From Centroberyx gerrardi (lineage: Eukaryota > Chordata > Actinopteri > Beryciformes > Berycidae), in NCBI RefSeq assembly GCF_048128805.1, contig NC_136015.1:24437499-24501498 (forward strand): a stretch of DNA of 64,000 nucleotides, read 5' to 3'. Shown here one piece after another: positions 58,667 through 64,000 of this stretch (position 1 is its first letter; each line of letters begins with the position of its first letter). The position numbers were made by a program, and so were the translations under genes. The notes beneath the pieces are model-generated. The model had not been told where the DNA came from and did not search any database. It worked only from the letters and a program-made list of their open reading frames with translations.

Positions 58667-61600
58667 CTACTTCCCGGCCGGCCTGGTGATGACGGAGGAG
58701 TAGATGACGCTGTGGTTCTGCTCCGGCTGGGTCCGGGTGTGTCGCTCCCTCCAGTTCTGTCTGCCCAGAGAGGCGTAGTGGATGCTCTCCTCCGCCGGGA
58801 CCTCAGGCTCTGTGGGATGACAAATGTGTGTGTGTGTGTGTGTGTGTGTGACTGTTGTGAGGCTGCAGCGGGACAGTGCAGGAAAAGAGCATAAGCAAAC
58901 TGTTTGATTGACAGGTGATCTGTGGGAAGTGCAGTGCAGAAACACCACAGCAATGAGGCTGAGCAAAATTAGGCCTACCACTTTGAAAAGAATGCAAAAT
59001 ACAGGAAAAAGGCCTGCACAGTGATAAAACAGAACAAAAAAATGGCTCCTTAGATGCAAAAATAGAAGTTATTTATTTGTATCTTAGTGTAAAAATTAAA
59101 GTGATAGTGACATTTTGGGCACTCAGACTTTCATCAGAGATACAAATTCATCAGAAATAAGAATTCAGTCTGTCAGTCTGAATCACAACAACCCAGTGAC
59201 GTGATGGATGGATCTGTGACAGTGATAGAGTCTTTCTTCTTTTTCAAAACTCTATAAAATTGGATTAAGTGTTAATTGTCGGACGGCTCGTTGTTCTCAC
59301 CTTTCTGTCTGCTGGAGCTCCACGGCTGCAGCTCAGTGTCTTCCTGCCTCTCTCCGGCTGCTGCAGAGGAGAGAGGGTAACGATGGTAAATAAAAGATGT
59401 AACTTGTGAGGCAACTTGCTTGTGTCATTGATAAAGATGTTTCTCAAAATATCTCTGAAAATATACAGTGTAAGTGTTTTTTACCTCCAACAAGGAGTTT
59501 AGTTGTTGTTAGTTTGTCTGTTAGCAAGACATCTAAAAAACGGATTTCCATGAAATTTGGTGAACAGATGTTTTGTGTCAAGGAACAATTAACTAGATTT
59601 TGGTGGTGATTCATATCTGGGATTTCCACCATTAGACGATTATTGGTTTTTAGCTTTAAAACCAACAGAGATAGAGACTTGAATCCAAATGCAAAGATGT
59701 TTGCAGGGTCAAGAAATCAATTTAACTTAAAGCAATATTCCACTTAGTTTTAACATGAAGGTTTTTTGGCTCTTGACCACCATGAAAACCAGAATATAAT
59801 CTCCTCGCCAGGATCAGATGCAGCTGGACCAGTTTGTAGCATTCAGATTTTTACTTCCCATTCAACAGATTCAACAACAGATCTGCTGCTGTGATTTCCA
59901 GCTGACTGTTGGTCCGACACTTAGAACAGAATTTCACCAAACAGCATTTTTATTGAAAGAAGAGTTCCTGTGTTCTCTACTATCAATAAAAATGCTATTT
60001 GGCAAAATAGCAAAATACGGAGGGATACCATTTAGGAGAGATAGTTCCTGTTTGGGAGACCGGATCTACTTTTATTTTTAAATACTAATTTTAGTGTAAA
60101 CCAAGAATAGAAATGCAAAATGACGACGGACCCAGGATGCTTTGTTGTCTTACAGCAGGATCTGTTGTTGAATCTGTTCACAAACTTGTTAAATGTCAGT
60201 TTTCAGGATATTTTTGTTGCCTCATTTAAACGCTACAAACTCGTTCAGCTGCATCTGATCTCGGTGAGTAGATTATATTCTGGTTTTCATGGCGGTCAAG
60301 TGCCAAATAGCTAACCCCCATGTTAAAACTAAGTGGAATATTGCTTTAAAATTTAGTGATAGGAATGATGTGTTTGGGTGTAACAGCAGAATTGAGAATT
60401 GAAGCGTTGACGGGAGGTTTTTAAGGGAAGCTGCTAAGTAGTTAATCACTCATCAGTCCAGGGTTTCACCAGCCTGTGGTTCAGATCATCTACCTGCTCT
60501 TCTGTATTTCCTCTTCCTCCTGCACTTCATGCTGGTCAGCAGAACGCAGACTAAAGCCATGAGCAGAATCATCACACCCAACCCGACCACAGCGATCATC
60601 ACCAGAACTGAGGGACGCAAACAGAAAGACAAAAGCGGTTCAGCTCTGTGTTTATCCTTACACAATCTGTGGTTTACAGTAGATGTATGAGGAACTGAAA
60701 CGTAGAACTGACATGACTCACCGTTCTCAGGTCTCTTCTCCTTCTTCTTCCTTTCAACAACGTCTGGGAAACAGAACAGGGAGAACATGAAACACACCAA
60801 ATTAGGTTCAAACAGTTTTAACACTAATAATTGTCAGCGTTTGTTTTATCCTGCATGGAGAACCAGATGGGTGGGGTTTACCTCATCAGGAAAATTCAGA
60901 TAGTGTAAGTGGGTGATCACAGAGAAGTTAAATTTACTTTTATATAGTCTAACCTGTCTGCCTCTTACTGTGCTGTACTATGTAGCAAACTACACCCATC
61001 TGCTCCTCCAATTAGTTTAAACACGATAATTAAAGAATTGACTAAAATGAATAGAAATAGATACACTGAATTCATTGTAAATACTATTTGATGCAAGTCT
61101 TGTTCTTTTGGCAACTCTGTCTCACTAGATTTATTAAAATAAACTCTGAAAGGCAGATTACCAGCTGTGGACATGGATCATGTGAACATTTCATTCCTCC
61201 ACTGTGAACTGGATTTTGCCAACAGCACAAACCGAACACGACATTTTCTCCTGTTCCGCGTGTGAAATTGTTAACTAAAGGATGGGGTTAGGCAACTTAA
61301 ATAATGTGGTTAAAGTTAGGTTGAGGTTTTGGTCATGTTACATAAGAAAAACTTGCTCTGACAATGAAACCTTCCCTCCCAGTAGAAAACTTGAGTTGGG
61401 AATTGATGTTTCAGTGTCAAACTTCCTTTCCTGCTGGAGAAACAGATTTCTGCACGGAGCTCGTTATTTGTATTTTATTCACGTTGTTATTTTTTTTTAA
61501 GACATTGTACTCATTTCATAAAATGTTGTGAGACCAGCTGTCTCTGTATAAGAAGTATGCTAGAAAACTCAGTTTAACCAGGTGTGTGTTGCTGTGGTGG

Positions 61601-62711
61601 TGAAAGAACATCATACCTGTTTTCATCACAGTGGGGGTTGCAGTGATGATGGTAGGCAGGATGCTGGTTTGATCTGGTTGTACTGTTAAATCAGAAAGAT
61701 TAAAAAAATCTTAAATTTAACAATAACGATTCAAATCCACCTGATCAATCAAAATGTGAAAATATTCCTCTCAAGATTGATGCATCACACCTGGTCTTTG
61801 AAATAAGTATCTGGTCAGTACTGTCCTACAAAGGCAAACAGAGTAAACCTTCATTTTGTGTCAAAATCAAAGGTGTCGAAGGTCATGACTAGGATTTGGA
61901 TTTCAAGAAAAATATCAACAAAAAATTAGACCTATAAATGCTACTAAACGATTTACAATCCACTTATGAACCAACAATACTTTTAAAAATTATTTTTCTC
62001 ACACAGTGACTGCATTTTAAATTAATAAAGTGTATCTCACAAGAGACATTTTCATAACAGACTGTGATATTTAAAAAATAAAACTCTCTCATATAATCTT
62101 CTTGTAAATGAGAGTTTAAAAAGTTCCACAGAGAAGATATTTGCCATTTGAAAAAGGAACACCTACTCTAACAAAATCAGTCAGTTAAATCCTTGGATGA
62201 CAAATTAATAATACTGCCACACTCTAGATCTATATTTTACAAATACTAATAAGATAAGATATCACTTTATTAATCCTGGGGAAATTCAGGGTTGAATGAT
62301 GAACTTCAGGGAATCATTTTTACACAGAGTTTCTATTCTTTCTAATTCTTTTCTTTTTATATTCTTTGGGACATGAACTCATTTGTTTCCAATTGACTTG
62401 CTTGGTTAAATCAAGGTATTTAGAAACTGACCCACCTGTCCATACGATGAACTTGTCCTCCGGCTCTTTGTTGCACCAATACTCTCCAGCGTCCTCCGGC
62501 TGCAGGTCGAGGATCTGCAGGGCGTCCTGGTCAAGGCTGAACCGGCTCCGGTTCTCCTCCCTCTCCAGCTTCTCTGTGCCGTTTTTGAAGCGGGTGAGGA
62601 TGGCCTCCCGCCGCCCGCCATCCCTCTTGTGGAACCACCTCAGTTTGGGTTTACTGGAGTCTCTGCAGGGCAGCAGCAGGGTCCGGCCTGCAGACACCAT
62701 GAACTCATGAC
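58667..62711 (-). CDS. IgC: single V-domain receptor with two ITIMs (5' exon missing)
   Basis: Minus-strand exons: 62711-62436, 61682-61617, 60763-60722, 60607-60494, 59360-59301, 58809-58667; all junctions are phase 1. The V domain reads HEFMVSAGRTLLLPCRDS, LRWFHKRDGG, FSLDQDALQILDLQPEDAGEYWC, with canonical Cys-Trp-Cys and sequons NGT and NRS. Next come a Thr/Pro-rich stalk (QTSILPTIITATPT), a Lys/Glu-rich hinge (VVERKKKEKRPEN), a transmembrane segment (VLVMIAVVGLGVMILLMAL) ending in basic KCRRKRKYRR, and a tail with ITIMs IHYASL and VIYSSV 25 residues apart. The layout resembles CD300/CMRF35-like and other teleost inhibitory receptors, and the tail design matches IgB. The signal-peptide exon was not found in 62.7-64 kb and may lie outside the window. 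The exon at 59360 has a GCAGCAG (NAGNAG) acceptor. It converges on IgB. Confidence 0.78.
59445..59645. mobile_element. Dispersed repeat fragment, IgC intron
   Basis: AAAACGGATTTCCATGAAAT and TTGGTGAACAGATG, preceded by TTAGTTTGTCTGTTAGCAAG, is a block seen in many fish transposon ends. The borders and the family are uncertain. Confidence 0.4.
59731..60345. mobile_element. 615-bp element with over 100-bp inverted repeats and TTAA flanks
   Basis: The left end AGCAATATTCCACTTAG and right end CTAAGTGGAATATTGCT begin inverted repeats of about 110 bp (shared blocks TGAAAACCAGAATATAATCT, GATCAGATGCAGCTG), with further matching inside (ACAGATTCAACAACAGATC). TTAA flanks both ends (59727-59730, 60346-60349), the piggyBac-type target site. 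It has no coding capacity and lies in the IgC intron before the transmembrane exon. Confidence 0.75.
62253..62292 (-). mobile_element. Retroposon 3' tail, reverse orientation
   Basis: AAGATAAGATATCACTTTAT followed by TAATCCTGGGGAAATTCAGG; the complement matches the tail at 27,272. Confidence 0.5.
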
Positions 62712-62713
62712 CT

Positions 62714-62738
62714 GGGGGGAGAGAGAGGGAGAGAGAGA

Positions 62739-62770
<32 letters not shown>

Positions 62771-62778
62771 TAGAGAGA
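62714..62778. repeat. (GA)n microsatellite upstream of the IgC V exon
   Basis: GAGA repeats with TAGA interruptions; on the gene's strand a (CT)n tract directly before the V-exon acceptor. Confidence 0.9.
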
Positions 62779-62894
62779 GGGGCATGATGTGTGTTCGTCA
62801 GGGAGTCGGTCAGCTGGCTGCTCAGTTCACCGCTGAATGTTTTCCCCTTATTTTCTTCCAGTATTTACTTAAAGCTGCACTAGGCAAGATTTAG

Positions 62895-63365
62895 ATGGAA
62901 AAAAGAAACCTTTCTCATCACCTTAAATCACAAAGTGTGTCTGCAGCAGAGAGAGCATATTTTAAAGTTAGTAATTTTACTTTTACTTAAGTATGTTGTT
63001 GCTGAAGTATTTTACTTCACTACATGTTAAATCATGTATAGGCTACACATTGTGTGGCTCTCCATCAGCAACGGAAACCGGACCACAGTAAATTGGCCAG
63101 TTGTGGAGCGATTCAGCGAAGATCAGTCAGCAAAGAAGAGAAGAGTAATCTGACTTTACTTTGTGTTTTCTTATAATAATCTAGTCTGAACTCTGTCCTC
63201 TCTCCTTTTAGAATCACATGGAAAAGATCACAGCTAACAATGTTTTCTTTTCTAACAAGGAACTAAGTAACTTTTACTCTGAAGACATTTTAAATTAGCT
63301 ACTTTTAACTTTACTGAAATAGATTTTTACACTATTACTTTGAAGAGTAACTAAACCCCAAACCC
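62895..63365 (-). mobile_element. Dispersed repeat, same family as 28,135-28,640
   Basis: The reverse complement shares AGTAAAAGTTACT, TTAGCTGTGATC and TTCTAAAAGGAGAGAGGACA with the vps52 intron copy. Non-coding. Confidence 0.6.
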
Positions 63366-63858
63366 AAATCTGTGTAAATACTGACATCTAATGGTAAAAA
63401 GCATGCTATTGAAATGGCTGACTGCTATTGGCTGATTTTTGGTGCCGGTGATGTCATCTTCTATACAGTACAACAGGTAGTGACATTGCAGCAAGGTAAC
63501 AGAAGTTCTAGTTGAGTCGGATGTTTTAGTTTTAGTTTTCTTTCCACCTCTGCCCTGTACATCAAATTACAGAAGCAACACACAACTGAAATGATGTTTG
63601 TTGTGACTTCAACTCAAACTTCAAGGTTATTTCTGCCTCCAGATGGAAGTTTTTATTGGACTTAAACAACTGAAACCCACAGAAGACAATCTGCATGTGT
63701 GTACCAATATTTCACCTTCCACATGTATTTTTCACTTGTGTTTTGTAAACTCACACCCACAAAAATATTGAATAATTTACAAACATGCTTAACTTAACCT
63801 AAAAATTGATTTTCATTTCAAATAAAAAATAGTATAGGTGTTACAATTGTGTACAAAT
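63366..63858. other. No gene recognised
   Basis: AT-rich DNA upstream of IgC. No convincing signal-peptide exon with a phase 1 donor was found on the minus strand. Confidence 0.45.
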
Positions 63859-63859
63859 T

Positions 63860-64000
63860 GACGCATTTTCAGAGCAAAAAATGCATGTAAAATTATCTCT
63901 ACGCATTTGTGGATCAAAAGTGTGCACGTGAAATGGTCTTTATGTATTTGTGGATCAAAAATGTGCACGTGAAATGGTCTTTAAGTATTTGTGGATCAAA
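63860..64000. repeat. 41-bp tandem repeat running off the right edge
   Basis: GGATCAAA recurs at 63911, 63952 and 63993 (period 41), each unit with GTGCACGTGAAATGGTCTTT. An older unit begins near 63,862. Confidence 0.85.

Noticed and set aside
63700-63800. Signal-peptide exon for IgC (ATG TTT GTA ... TTG TGG then GTGTGAG on the minus strand)
   Set aside because: It would end in phase 0, while the V exon needs a phase 1 donor, and it is only ten residues long.

Overview
This window is vertebrate nuclear DNA, almost certainly from a teleost fish. The genes are split by GT-AG introns (with one U12-type exception). The introns are full of (CA)n/(CT)n microsatellites and of repeat families common in fish genomes (tRNA-derived SINE pieces, L2-like LINE 3' ends, hAT-like and other MITEs). 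The gene order ring1 / rps18 / vps52 marks the extended MHC class II neighbourhood. I rebuilt exons by hand from splice signals, reading phase and remembered protein families; no alignment could be run. I saw no retroviral, LTR or Polinton element.

Left part (1-36.5 kb). A 5'-truncated Thr/Ala/Pro-rich mucin-like gene (1-2696, +) has two near-identical repeats of 264 and 243 residues and a hydrophobic, GPI-signal-like C-terminus. ring1 follows (coding exons 5939-11585, +; 421 aa), the Polycomb PRC1 E3 ligase. Converging on it is rps18 (18462-14682, -; 152 aa, six exons). rps18 shares a roughly 330-bp head-to-head promoter with vps52 (18819-35112, +; 20 exons, 722 aa), the GARP/EARP tethering subunit. 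Both lengths equal or nearly equal the usual family lengths, and every exon phase closes, so these three models are strong.

Right part (36.5-64 kb) is an immune-type cluster. IgA (44557-37591, -; 262 aa) has a signal peptide, two Ig-like domains and a GPI-signal-like end. IgB (45991-57322, +; 236 aa) has a signal peptide, one V domain with a J-like FGRG end, a transmembrane segment and two ITIMs. IgC (about 62711-58667, -; first exon not found) has one V domain, a stalk, a transmembrane segment and two ITIMs. In the third intron of IgB, on the opposite strand, lies a two-exon gig2-like gene (53876-51558, -; 281 aa), a PARP-related interferon-induced family of fish. ISRE-like GAAANNGAAA sites lie upstream of gig2, upstream of IgB and in intron 1 of IgA, so the cluster may be interferon-responsive as a unit.

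The housekeeping genes are thus followed directly by two probable inhibitory receptors with matching ITIM tails, a GPI-type Ig protein and an antiviral gene. The most interesting items are this cluster, the germline V-J-like exon of IgB, the odd cysteine pattern of IgA, the AT-AG U12 intron with a NAGNAG acceptor in vps52, the Gln/Pro C-terminal extension of ring1, and several well-bounded transposon insertions with target-site duplications.
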